Assembly (NCBI GenBank): GCA_041485125.1 | Contig: JBGPIT010000244.1 | Location: 1-7,788 of the forward strand | Length of the DNA: 7,788 nt | Direction: 5' to 3' | Source of the DNA: JBGPIT01 sp041485125 | Lineage (GTDB): Bacteria; Desulfobacterota; Binatia; UTPRO1 | Shown here: piece after piece, positions 1-5,259 of the stretch | Position numbering within the stretch: the stretch's first letter is position 1 | Layout: the number at the start of each line of letters is the position of its first letter | Translations under genes and position numbers: made by a program | Notes under the pieces: model-generated | What the model saw: the letters and a program-made list of their open reading frames with translations, nothing else | Database searches by the model: none | What the model was told of the DNA's origin: nothing

Positions 1-1
1 C

Positions 2-256
2 GGGATCCGAAAGATCATCATCAAAGACCTGCAGCGCTTCGCCCCGAATCTGTTCGGTATCCTGGCGAAGGGTAAAGGGGGAACGTACGACGTCATCCCG
101 GGGCACGAGCCGCTCACGATCACCGTGGAGCTGAACGACACGGCGGTTCCTCCGGGCGGAACGCCCGGCAAGGATCAGTGCGGCGAGGTGGCGTTCGGTC
201 TTCTGCCCGCGAAGCCGGGCTGCGGCCACTCGACCGCTGCCATTCAGTGCAAGTAG
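2..256 (+). CDS. C-terminal fragment of an unrecognised, possibly exported protein
   Basis: The frame is open from the left edge of the window to a TAG stop at 254-256. It gives 84 residues with codon use like the neighbouring genes. The start codon and any signal peptide lie outside the window. The fragment begins with a basic/hydrophobic strand (RKIIIKD), then a glycine-rich turn and a strand-like stretch around LTITVELND. The last third carries four cysteines: DQCGEVAF, PGCGH and the terminal IQCK. Alternating hydrophobic strands, Pro/Gly turns and several cysteines are typical of extracytoplasmic beta-rich proteins, and that is the only basis for suggesting export. I do not recognise the family and assign no function. 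The next gene starts about 80 bases downstream on the same strand. Confidence 0.6.
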   Translation, partial: GIRKIIIKDLQRFAPNLFGILAKGKGGTYDVIPGHEPLTITVELNDTAVPPGGTPGKDQCGEVAFGLLPAKPGCGHSTAAIQCK

Positions 257-308
257 CGCATCCGTGAAGAGCGGGGCGGCGTCGGCATCGGCGCTGCCCG
301 CGCTTTCC

Positions 309-321
309 AAGCCGGCGGCTT
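309..321 (+). terminator. Weak hairpin after the first gene
   Basis: AAGCC and GGCTT form a 5-bp stem around a 3-nt loop, followed by the T-containing stretch CTTGTTAT. It lies about 50 nt after the TAG at 254-256 and just before the next start codon. It could be a weak intrinsic terminator for the first gene. The stem is short and the T tract is interrupted, so this is only a candidate. Confidence 0.2.
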
Positions 322-338
322 CTTGTTATCGCCGCGCC

Positions 339-971
339 ATGAAGGGACGCAGCCACCGTGCGACGATCCGCGAGGTGCTCGACACCGCGCTCGAGCTCGA
401 GCGCAAGACGATGCAGCTCTATACGGCGCTCGTCACCGTCTTCAAGAAACAGGACGAGCTACGTGGGTTCTGGTTCGCGATGGCGCGCCACGAGGCGGGA
501 CACTGCGGCGCGCTCGCGCTGGTCGAGAGTCTCGTCGAAAGCGATCCCTCACTCGCGGGAGAGCGCAAGGTGTGGTTCGACGACACGACGGTCGCGCGCC
601 TGCGCGGGCTGCTGAGCGCGTACATCAAGGAAGCGCGCCGCGGCGTCACCATCGACCGGGCGCTCGCGATGGCGCTCGACATCGAAGGATCGGAGCTCGA
701 GGACGTCGTCGTCGAGCTGCTGCAGGTGGTGAAGGATCGCCGCTGGCGCGATCAAGCGGTGCAGATGCTGATCCACGACCTCGGCGACTTGAGCTTCATG
801 ATCGAGAAATACACTCACGACGAGGTGCTGCTCGCGCGCGCGGACGAGCTGGTGGAGCGGCGGGTCGGACGGCTGCGCGCCGAGGCTCGGGGCGGTACCC
901 CGCCGAGCCGCGTGCGAACGGCGACCACGCGCACGACGCCGCGTCTCGCGCGACGCCTGCCGCGGCGCTGA
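339..971 (+). CDS. Ferritin-like (rubrerythrin-type) four-helix protein
   Basis: This is a 210-residue, mostly helical protein. Helix A (about 9-38) contains E19/E21 and Y28. Helix B (about 41-67) carries the ExxH motif E52-A-G-H55, the hallmark of rubrerythrin-type di-iron carboxylate proteins. Helix C (about 105-132) supplies E116/E119. Helix D (about 136-158) should hold a second ExxH but reads H146-D-L-G-D150, so the second metal half-site would be carboxylate-rich or lost. There is no C-terminal rubredoxin domain. From about residue 178 the chain becomes a basic Arg/Thr/Pro-rich tail without obvious fold. Known relatives bind iron or act in peroxide and oxidative-stress defence; that role is inferred here. 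ATG at 339 is chosen because the ferritin-like helix begins just after it. A GTG at 264 is in frame but adds 25 low-complexity residues. Neither start has a good ribosome binding site. Confidence 0.72.
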   Translation: MKGRSHRATIREVLDTALELERKTMQLYTALVTVFKKQDELRGFWFAMARHEAGHCGALALVESLVESDPSLAGERKVWFDDTTVARLRGLLSAYIKEARRGVTIDRALAMALDIEGSELEDVVVELLQVVKDRRWRDQAVQMLIHDLGDLSFMIEKYTHDEVLLARADELVERRVGRLRAEARGGTPPSRVRTATTRTTPRLARRLPRR

Positions 972-1028
972 GCACCCACGACCGCACGCCACACGCGTCG
1001 CCCCGTTTCGCGGCCATCGACGGAGAGC

Positions 1029-1277
1029 TCAGTTGACCGGGCGTAGCGACGGCGGACCTTCCGACGTCATGCTGTCGTCGAGCAGGCTCTCGACCGCGAC
1101 GCCGCGTCGGCCGGCGAAGCGTGCGAGCGATGCACGCGCGAGCTTGCTGGGTGCCGAGTGGCCCTTTTCCCAACGGTTCACCGTGCTGACTGTTATGCCG
1201 AGCGCGTGCGCGAATTCCTCTTGCGTCAGACCGAGACGGTTACGCAGATCACGAATGACGGGAGCGAGTCTTTCCAC
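1029..1277 (-). CDS. XRE-family helix-turn-helix transcriptional regulator
   Basis: This 82-residue protein is almost entirely one Cro/C1-type HTH_3 domain. The first helix spans roughly residues 3-15 (VIRDLRNRLG). The HTH is LTQEEFAHALG (17-27) followed by the recognition helix VSTVNRWEKG (30-39). Two further helices run to about residue 66, then a short polar tail. Such proteins bind DNA as dimers and usually repress transcription, often including their own. The GTG at 1277 is preferred because GGAGGA (1287-1292) lies 9 nt upstream. An in-frame GTG at 1322 would give 97 residues but has no comparable site. The gene lies downstream of the glycosyltransferase on the same strand, 120 bp after its stop. 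No toxin gene sits beside it, so a toxin-antitoxin role is not supported. Its target is unknown. Confidence 0.85.
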   Translation of the reverse strand: MERLAPVIRDLRNRLGLTQEEFAHALGITVSTVNRWEKGHSAPSKLARASLARFAGRRGVAVESLLDDSMTSEGPPSLRPVN

Positions 1278-1286
1278 AGGTGCAGT

Positions 1287-1292
1287 TCCTCC
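1287..1292 (-). promoter_or_regulatory. Shine-Dalgarno site deciding the XRE start
   Basis: On the minus strand GGAGGA is followed by a 9-nt spacer and GTG (1277-1275). This near-consensus site favours the short form of the regulator over the upstream GTG at 1322. Confidence 0.6.
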
Positions 1293-1327
1293 GTCCCGTC
1301 GAGACAGCAAGACGAATGCCACGGCGG

Positions 1328-1339
1328 GCGCAGCTGCGC
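1328..1339. promoter_or_regulatory. Perfect 12-bp palindrome upstream of the XRE gene (candidate operator)
   Basis: GCGCAGCTGCGC is a perfect inverted repeat about 50 bp upstream of the preferred XRE start, in the gap after the glycosyltransferase stop. XRE regulators commonly bind palindromes in their own promoters, so it is a candidate autoregulatory operator. In DNA this GC-rich, 12-bp palindromes also arise by chance a few times per window of this size. Confidence 0.25.
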
Positions 1340-1362
1340 ACGCGGCTTTCGCGTTTTCGTGA

Positions 1363-1374
1363 CGCTCGTGAGCG
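1363..1374. repeat. Short inverted repeat after the glycosyltransferase stop
   Basis: CGCTC-GT-GAGCG forms a tight inverted repeat 24 to 35 bp downstream of the glycosyltransferase stop codon (1398-1400, minus strand). No T tract follows on the minus strand, so it is a weak terminator candidate at best. The 2-nt loop would force partial melting of the stem. Confidence 0.15.
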
Positions 1375-1397
1375 CCGTAAAAGTACCGTACGCCGCT

Positions 1398-2147
1398 TCA
1401 GCGTCGCAGCAGCAGGGGCGCAACTGCACGAATGATACGGACAGTGTCGGTGACTTTGCGGTAGTGGCTGCGGCGCTCGGCGATCGGCGGATAGTAAACA
1501 GCGGTCGGCGTCGATCGCACGGCGATGCCGCTGCGCGCGGCGCGAATGATGATCGTGGTCTCGTACTCGAAGCGCTCGCCGTCGGCGGGGAGCGCGAGAA
1601 CGAGCGCGATCGGATACACGCGGAAGCCCGACTGCGTGTCGACGACCGGCACGCCCGCCGCGAGGGTGGTGACGCTATTCGCGAACCAATTGCCGAAGAG
1701 ATTCACCGCCGCGACGGCCTGGTTCCCGATGGCGCGCGTGCCGATTACGATCGCCGTCGGCTCGGCGCGCGCGAGCGCGAGCAGCTTGGGGATCTCGCTG
1801 CCGAGATGCTGGCCGTCGCCGTCCATGCTGAGCGCGTGCGTGAAGCCGGCGGCGGCGAGGTGGCGCATGCCGGCGACGAGCGCGGCGCCTTTGCCGCGGT
1901 TCCTCGGCTGGCGGATCACCTCCGCGCCGGCGATGCGCGCGCGCTCGGCGGTATCGTCGCCCGAGCCATCGTCGACGACCAGGATGTGCGGCGCGTACGG
2001 GCGCGCGTCGGCGACCACGGCTCCGACCGTCGCCGCGGCGTCGTAGCACGGGATCAGCACCGCCGGCCGGAACGTGCTGCCGGCACGGTCGCCCGCGCGC
2101 GCAGCGCCGCCGCCGGCGTCAAGCCGCGGCGACTCGGAATCCGACAC
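1398..2147 (-). CDS. Family 2 glycosyltransferase (DPM1-like, GT-A fold)
   Basis: This 249-residue protein transfers a sugar from an activated nucleotide donor, probably at the inner face of the membrane. The GT-A fold is clear. VLIPCYD (30-36) is the first nucleotide-binding strand and VVDDGSGDDT (57-66) contacts the nucleotide. QPRNRGKGAAL (80-90) is the typical GT2 loop. MDGDGQH (108-114) holds the DXD metal-binding motif D109-G-D111. TQSGFR and FEYET, both in the C-terminal third, match acceptor-site and catalytic regions of dolichyl-phosphate-mannose-synthase-like enzymes. No transmembrane segment follows the catalytic domain, unlike many polyprenol-phosphate transferases. The GTG at 2147 is inferred: it leaves about 28 residues before the fold and overlaps the upstream GST gene by 29 bp, suggesting co-transcription and translational coupling. 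No clear ribosome binding site is seen. The frame stays open upstream to about 2624, but that part is a shadow of the GST gene. Donor and acceptor cannot be told. Confidence 0.85.
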   Translation of the reverse strand: MSDSESPRLDAGGGAARAGDRAGSTFRPAVLIPCYDAAATVGAVVADARPYAPHILVVDDGSGDDTAERARIAGAEVIRQPRNRGKGAALVAGMRHLAAAGFTHALSMDGDGQHLGSEIPKLLALARAEPTAIVIGTRAIGNQAVAAVNLFGNWFANSVTTLAAGVPVVDTQSGFRVYPIALVLALPADGERFEYETTIIIRAARSGIAVRSTPTAVYYPPIAERRSHYRKVTDTVRIIRAVAPLLLRR

Positions 2148-3030
2148 GTGGAAAGTGGACGACGACGTCGCCGATCTGCGCGTCACGCCGCTCGATCGCG
2201 ACGTCGTCGACGCTGATCGACACGACCTCGCCGGCGACCGGGTCGAACGCGTAGTCGTCGGGCGTGACGGTGACCCGATCTCCCGGCGCGATGCCGCTCG
2301 GATCACGCTCCGTTCCGGCGGCGACGGCGGCCGGTGTGCTCTCGCGCGCGACGGCGAGCGCATCGTCGGCCGAGAGCGGCGTGCTCGTACCCTCGCCGAT
2401 CGCCTCGACGCGCGCGAACCACCGCGCGAGCCGCGACAGCTCGCCGACGATCGCGGCGGTGCCGGGGTCCATCCGCGCGAACCACAGCGAGTGGAAGCAC
2501 GCCGCGTCGGCGAGACTGAAGGCGTCACCGAGGAGGAATGGGCGGCCGTCGAGTTGGCGGTCGAGGGTCCGACAGAAGGCGCGGAACTGGCTTTGCGCGT
2601 GCGGCGCCAGCGCCGGCATCGCATCGATCTTGAAGCCGGGGAGCATCTTCTCGCGATCGGCCTTGAACTCGGGCGGCAACGTGTGGCCGACCGCGGCGAG
2701 GACGAGCGTGACGGCGACGCCGAAGAGCTGGCGATCCGACCACCACGCGATCAGCTCGGCCGCGCCGCGCTGGCCGGTCGGGAAAAGCGTCGGCGTGGGG
2801 TGCAGCTCCTCGATCTTGCGGAGGATGCACGCCGTGTCGCAGTAGACGTCGGCGCCGATCTGCATGACTGGAATGCGCCGATAGCCGCCGGTGAGCGGCG
2901 TCAGCTTCGGCTTCGGGTTCCACATCGGCTGCTCGACCGCGCGCCACGGCACAGCCTTGAACGCAAGGACCTTGCGGACCTTCTCCGAGAACGGCGACAT
3001 CGGGTAGTGATGCAAAATGAGCTCGGCCAT
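2119..3030 (-). CDS. Glutathione S-transferase family protein with a C-terminal beta-rich extension
   Basis: This is a 303-residue cytoplasmic protein. Residues 3-80 form the thioredoxin-like GST_N domain: HHYPMSPFSEKVR puts S12-P-F-S15 at the catalytic position, IPV (53-55) supplies the cis-proline, and D65-T66 matches the gamma-glutamyl recognition site. Residues about 88-230 form the helical GST_C domain, with the N-capping box S173-L-A-D176. GSTs average 200-230 residues; here about 67 more (237-303) follow, predicted beta-rich, with PGDRVTVTPDD near its start and GDVVVHFPRVGF near its end. This tail may be a small barrel-like domain. Serine rather than cysteine at the active position suggests glutathione transfer or binding, not a thiol-disulfide role; that is inference. 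ATG at 3030 is placed just before the first strand. The gene diverges from the GlsB-type gene and heads the run with the glycosyltransferase. The substrate is unknown. Confidence 0.88.
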   Translation of the reverse strand: MAELILHHYPMSPFSEKVRKVLAFKAVPWRAVEQPMWNPKPKLTPLTGGYRRIPVMQIGADVYCDTACILRKIEELHPTPTLFPTGQRGAAELIAWWSDRQLFGVAVTLVLAAVGHTLPPEFKADREKMLPGFKIDAMPALAPHAQSQFRAFCRTLDRQLDGRPFLLGDAFSLADAACFHSLWFARMDPGTAAIVGELSRLARWFARVEAIGEGTSTPLSADDALAVARESTPAAVAAGTERDPSGIAPGDRVTVTPDDYAFDPVAGEVVSISVDDVAIERRDAQIGDVVVHFPRVGFRVAAA

Positions 3031-3051
3031 CGTGCTCTGCTAACGGTTCCC

Positions 3052-3063
3052 GCCGGCGCCGGC
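3052..3063. repeat. 12-bp GC palindrome between the divergent GST and GlsB-type genes
   Basis: GCCGGCGCCGGC is a perfect palindrome in the 112-bp divergent gap, 22 bp from the GST start. It could be an operator serving either gene. It is built only of G and C and is of a kind expected by chance in this genome. Confidence 0.15.
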
Positions 3064-3091
3064 AAGGACAGCGGGAGGGACGGCCGGGGCG

Positions 3092-3121
3092 TTGACGATC
3101 GCGGTGCCACAGCCGTAGCGT
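3092..3121 (+). promoter_or_regulatory. Candidate sigma-70-type promoter for the GlsB-type gene
   Basis: TTGACG (3092-3097) matches five of six bases of the -35 consensus. TAGCGT (3116-3121) lies 18 bp downstream as a poor -10 (three of six). The predicted start of transcription, near 3128, would leave a leader of only about 15 nt containing the ribosome binding site. The weak -10 might instead reflect an alternative sigma factor, as for stress genes of this family. Confidence 0.35.
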
Positions 3122-3129
3122 GGCGGAAC

Positions 3130-3135
3130 GGGAGG
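3130..3135 (+). promoter_or_regulatory. Ribosome binding site of the GlsB-type gene
   Basis: GGGAGG is followed by a 7-nt spacer and ATG (3143-3145). This fixes the start of the small membrane protein. Confidence 0.65.
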
Positions 3136-3142
3136 ACGCCGC

Positions 3143-3397
3143 ATGTTCGTTCTCGGGTGGATCTTCTTCGGGCTGATCGTCGGCATCGTCGCAAAACTCC
3201 TCATGCCCGGGCGCGACCCGGGCGGATTCGTCCTCACGATCGTGATCGGCATCGTCGGCGCGCTCATCGGCGGCAAGATCGGCCAGGTGCTGGGATGGTA
3301 CGAGCCCGGACAGCCGGCCGGATTCTTCATGGCGCTGGTCGGCTCGATCTTGCTGCTGTGGCTTCATCGCATCGCGTTCCGCTCCTCGAGCGCGTAG
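3143..3397 (+). CDS. GlsB/YeaQ/YmgE-family small membrane protein (transglycosylase-associated)
   Basis: This 84-residue protein matches the usual size and pattern of the GlsB/YeaQ/YmgE family (Transgly_assoc). It has three hydrophobic helices: residues 2-21 (GWIFFGLIVGIVAKLL), about 29-50 (glycine-zipper-like IVIGIVGALIGGKIG) and about 59-78. The short loop after helix 1 reads LMPGRDPGG, the signature of the family. A second loop carries GWYEPGQPAG. Members sit in the inner membrane and several are induced by general or acid stress, but their biochemical function is not established. The ATG is supported by a good ribosome binding site. The gene is monocistronic here: it diverges from the GST gene and converges on the ligase gene. 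Confidence 0.92.
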   Translation: MFVLGWIFFGLIVGIVAKLLMPGRDPGGFVLTIVIGIVGALIGGKIGQVLGWYEPGQPAGFFMALVGSILLLWLHRIAFRSSSA

Positions 3398-3424
3398 ACA
3401 CGTCGACCACGACGAGCGCCGTCG

Positions 3425-3438
3425 GCGCCGCGCGGCGC
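3425..3438. terminator. 14-bp palindrome between convergent genes (possible bidirectional terminator stem)
   Basis: GCGCCGCGCGGCGC is a perfect palindrome in the 59-bp gap between the stops of the GlsB-type gene (3397) and the ligase gene (3457). It could form a stem in both transcripts. No T tract follows on either strand and it has no natural loop, so it is only a candidate. Confidence 0.2.
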
Positions 3439-3456
3439 GCGGCCGGCGACGCGCCT

Positions 3457-4098
3457 CTAGAACAGTGAGGGCAGGGGCCCGGAGGCGCGACGCATCGCCA
3501 ATAGCTCGTGGCGGTTGCGCGCCTGCGTGTAGTCCGGGTTCTCGATTTTCACCCAGCTCGACGGCTTGCCGGCGCGATAGGGACCGTCCTTCCACTTGGC
3601 GACGATCCCCTCCATGTCGTGGGTACGGACGAGATCGAAGAGTCCCTCGCCGCAACCGGCGACGTGGTCGACGTAGCGCACCTGCGGTGAACGCCGCAGC
3701 ACGTACCGCAAGGCGCGCTTGCGGGTCGTGAGCGGACGATCGCGCAGGTCCTTGCCGTCGAGCCACAGCACGTCGAACGCGTAGAAGCAGGCGGCGCTGC
3801 GGCGGTGGAGCAGGGACGTGGAGACTGGCCGGCCGGCGTCGTCGACGCAGACGATCTCGCCGTCGAGCACGGCCTCCTTGGCGCGGACCGCGCCCAGGAT
3901 CTCGGCGGCGAGGCCGCCGAACGAGCGATATGCGTGTCCCTTGCGCGAGACGAGCGTGACGGTCTTCGCCGAAACGTACGCCAATGCGCGGAAGCCATCG
4001 AGCTTCGGCTCGAACACCCACTCGGGATGATCGAAGGCTCGCGGCACCGCCGTGAGCCGCATCGGCTCGAAGGCGCGTTTTGCGAAGCGATCGTCCAT
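3457..4098 (-). CDS. ATP-dependent DNA ligase, adenylation domain only (LigD-like)
   Basis: This 213-residue protein carries the nucleotidyltransferase motifs of ATP-dependent DNA ligases. Motif I is EPKLDGFR, with K32 as the AMP-accepting lysine. SRKG (51-54) is the Ia region. LDGEIVCVD (78-86) is motif III and FYAFDVLWLDG (105-115) is motif IIIa. EGIVAK (163-168) is motif IV and SWVKIEN (181-187) is motif V, with K184. The order and spacing resemble the ligase domain of LigD. The protein ends about 26 residues after motif V, so the OB-fold domain (about 100 residues, with motif VI) is missing, as are LigD polymerase and nuclease domains and any nearby Ku gene. It could be self-adenylated, but complete nick sealing would be unusual without the OB-fold; it may work with another protein or on RNA. 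ATG at 4098 fits the family N-terminus. It follows the FGE-fold gene by 71 bp. Confidence 0.85.
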   Translation of the reverse strand: MDDRFAKRAFEPMRLTAVPRAFDHPEWVFEPKLDGFRALAYVSAKTVTLVSRKGHAYRSFGGLAAEILGAVRAKEAVLDGEIVCVDDAGRPVSTSLLHRRSAACFYAFDVLWLDGKDLRDRPLTTRKRALRYVLRRSPQVRYVDHVAGCGEGLFDLVRTHDMEGIVAKWKDGPYRAGKPSSWVKIENPDYTQARNRHELLAMRRASGPLPSLF

Positions 4099-4099
4099 C

Positions 4100-4134
4100 G
4101 CTCTCGTTCTTACCGGAGCATCTCGGACGAGAGC
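4100..4134 (-). promoter_or_regulatory. 8-bp inverted repeat overlapping the ligase ribosome binding region
   Basis: The arms GCTCTCGT (4100-4107) and ACGAGAGC (4127-4134) are perfect complements separated by 19 bp. The proximal arm ends one base before the ligase ATG (4098) and contains the only purine-rich, SD-like stretch (CGAGAG). In the minus-strand transcript a stem would hide that stretch and could lower translation. It could equally be a protein-binding site. Confidence 0.3.
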
Positions 4135-4138
4135 AACG

Positions 4139-4153
4139 CCGGGCCGCGCCCGG
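4139..4153 (-). terminator. GC hairpin after the FGE-fold gene
   Basis: CCGGGC and GCCCGG form a 6-bp stem with a 3-nt loop, beginning 16 bp beyond the FGE-fold stop codon (4170-4172). No T tract follows on the minus strand. It may cause pausing or partial termination before the ligase gene. Confidence 0.25.
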
Positions 4154-4169
4154 GCGGATCAATCAGACG

Positions 4170-5012
4170 TCAGCGCCCGCAGCGGAAGCCTTTGCCGTAC
4201 GGCGACTCCGCCGGGCTGAAGCGGGCGTCGATCGACAGCACCCCCGGTCGGCGCGCCCACGCGGCGGGGAGCTTCCCGTACTCGCCGGGCGCGACCCCTC
4301 CGAAGCAAAGGCCGTCGTTCAAGCTGGTCGGAAACCAATCGGTGAAGTCGGGACCGTACGCGTTCAGCCACGTCGTGCAGTTGTCGAAGTTGGCGACCGT
4401 GCCCCAGTCGGCAACCCACTCGCTGAGCGCGCCTTCCATGTCGAACACGCCCCAGCTCGACACACACTTCGAGCGCGAGCCGGTGTCGTAGTAGTCCTCG
4501 ACCGTCGAGCAGGTGGTGGCACCGTCGTCCTCGACCGATTCCGGCGTCCCCGCCGCGGCGATCTGCCACTCGTGATTCGTCAGCAAGCGTTTGCCGGAGA
4601 GCGTGCACAGCTGCGCCGCTTGGAACCACGACGCCGTGCTCCCGGGCACGCCCGGAATCGCGACGGCGTAGATGCCGGGGGTCGGCGGATCCGACCCGGC
4701 AAGCGGCGTCCAATTCCCGTCCTGCGGGAAGCTCGGTGGATAGGGAACGATCTCGTCGCCTTCGATCTCGTTCGCCGCCAGCTGCACCGCGCCGCCCGCC
4801 AGCAAGTCGGCTTTGCTCGCCCTGCCGTCACGCACCTTCTTGAGCAGCGCCTTCTTCGTCGGACTGATCTGCCACGCGCTCGCTTCGTAGCGATCGACGC
4901 ACACCGTTCCGACCCGCACCGAATCCGGTGAACAGCTCTGCGCGCTGGCGGACTCGGCGAGCGCCGTGGAGAAGACAAGCGTCAGCACACATCCGAGAGT
5001 CACTCGGTTCAT
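4170..5012 (-). CDS. Secreted FGE-sulfatase/SUMF1-fold protein
   Basis: This 280-residue protein starts with a signal peptide: NR, a hydrophobic core at about 4-19, and a likely cleavage at ASA-Q (after residue 24). The mature part shows the landmarks of the FGE-sulfatase (SUMF1, C-type-lectin-like) fold. These are VCVDRYEAS (37-45), where substrates or calcium are usually approached; CTLSGKRLLTNHEW with the KRL-T-EW signature; DMEGALSEWVADW, matching the NVWEW-type motif; and the ending KGFRCGR. Formylglycine-generating enzymes oxidise a sulfatase cysteine using a conserved Cys pair near the C-terminus. I see only the terminal GFRC cysteine there, so catalysis is doubtful and a structural or binding role is more likely. 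Paired cysteines suggest disulfides in the periplasm or outside the cell. ATG at 5012 is favoured by AGGAGG five bases upstream and by the signal peptide; the frame is open further upstream to 5144 but that adds non-signal-like residues. Confidence 0.82.
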   Translation of the reverse strand: MNRVTLGCVLTLVFSTALAESASAQSCSPDSVRVGTVCVDRYEASAWQISPTKKALLKKVRDGRASKADLLAGGAVQLAANEIEGDEIVPYPPSFPQDGNWTPLAGSDPPTPGIYAVAIPGVPGSTASWFQAAQLCTLSGKRLLTNHEWQIAAAGTPESVEDDGATTCSTVEDYYDTGSRSKCVSSWGVFDMEGALSEWVADWGTVANFDNCTTWLNAYGPDFTDWFPTSLNDGLCFGGVAPGEYGKLPAAWARRPGVLSIDARFSPAESPYGKGFRCGR

Positions 5013-5017
5013 TGGAA

Positions 5018-5023
5018 CCTCCT
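5018..5023 (-). promoter_or_regulatory. Ribosome binding site of the FGE-fold gene
   Basis: On the minus strand AGGAGG, within GAGGAGG, lies 5 nt before ATG (5012-5010). It decides the start against the longer open frame. Confidence 0.65.
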
Positions 5024-5103
5024 CGGCATCCCGCGAACGAGAGCAGTTGACGGATACGCTGCCGCCAGAGCAACTCGCATACCGTCCAATATCCCGATTT
5101 GTA

Positions 5104-5115
5104 GGGTGATCACCC
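5104..5115. promoter_or_regulatory. Perfect 12-bp palindrome in the divergent FGE-fold / histidine kinase region (candidate operator)
   Basis: GGGTGATCACCC is a perfect palindrome directly after a locally AT-rich patch (5088-5103) in the gap between the FGE-fold gene (start 5012, minus) and the histidine kinase (plus). The position suits an operator for either or both genes. I could not find a convincing -35/-10 pair here: TTGACG at 5047-5052 on the plus strand has no good -10 at the usual distance. Confidence 0.35.
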
Positions 5116-5184
5116 GATGAGTGCGGTGCAGTTGTGCACGGCATCGCGACGCTGCACTACGCTGTCCGTCGCGATCGACTCGAA

Positions 5185-5201
5185 CGTGGCAATGCGCCAC
5201 G
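5185..5201. repeat. 6-bp inverted repeat upstream of the likely histidine kinase start
   Basis: CGTGGC, a 5-nt loop, then GCCACG. It lies 59 bp before the preferred GTG at 5260. If the kinase mRNA starts upstream, it would form a leader stem-loop; if the gene starts at 5134 it lies in coding sequence. A second small repeat, GTGCA-GTTG-TGCAC, lies at 5126-5139. Confidence 0.2.
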
Positions 5202-5259
5202 CGCCGAAACCGCAGCGCGCTATTGGCTCCGCGCCACCGAATGGAGCTACAACCGCGCC

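Noticed and set aside
1029..1322. XRE protein as the antitoxin of a toxin-antitoxin pair
   Set aside because: No small toxin-like gene lies next to it on either strand. The neighbours are the glycosyltransferase and the ferritin-like gene.
1158..2216. Plus-strand open frame (352 codons) opposite the XRE and glycosyltransferase genes
   Set aside because: It lies antisense to two recognisable genes, and its composition is dominated by Arg, Asp and Gly repeats produced by their codon bias.
2148..2624. Upstream continuation of the glycosyltransferase frame as an N-terminal domain
   Set aside because: This part overlaps the GST coding sequence on the same strand in another phase and reads as Ser/Arg-rich low complexity, so the start was placed near 2147.
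2074..3468. Long plus-strand open frame (464 codons) across the GST and GlsB-type genes
   Set aside because: It is antisense to the GST gene and out of phase with the GlsB-type gene, and it gives an Arg/Asp-rich translation without a fold. The other two genes have clear family signatures.
3457..4098. Ligase gene as part of a Ku/LigD end-joining locus
   Set aside because: No Ku, polymerase or phosphoesterase domain is encoded in the window. The neighbours are an exported FGE-fold protein and a small membrane protein.
2525..4162. Long minus-strand open frame (545 codons)
   Set aside because: It runs out of phase through both the ligase and GST genes and antisense to the GlsB-type gene. Its Arg-rich translation is a frameshadow.
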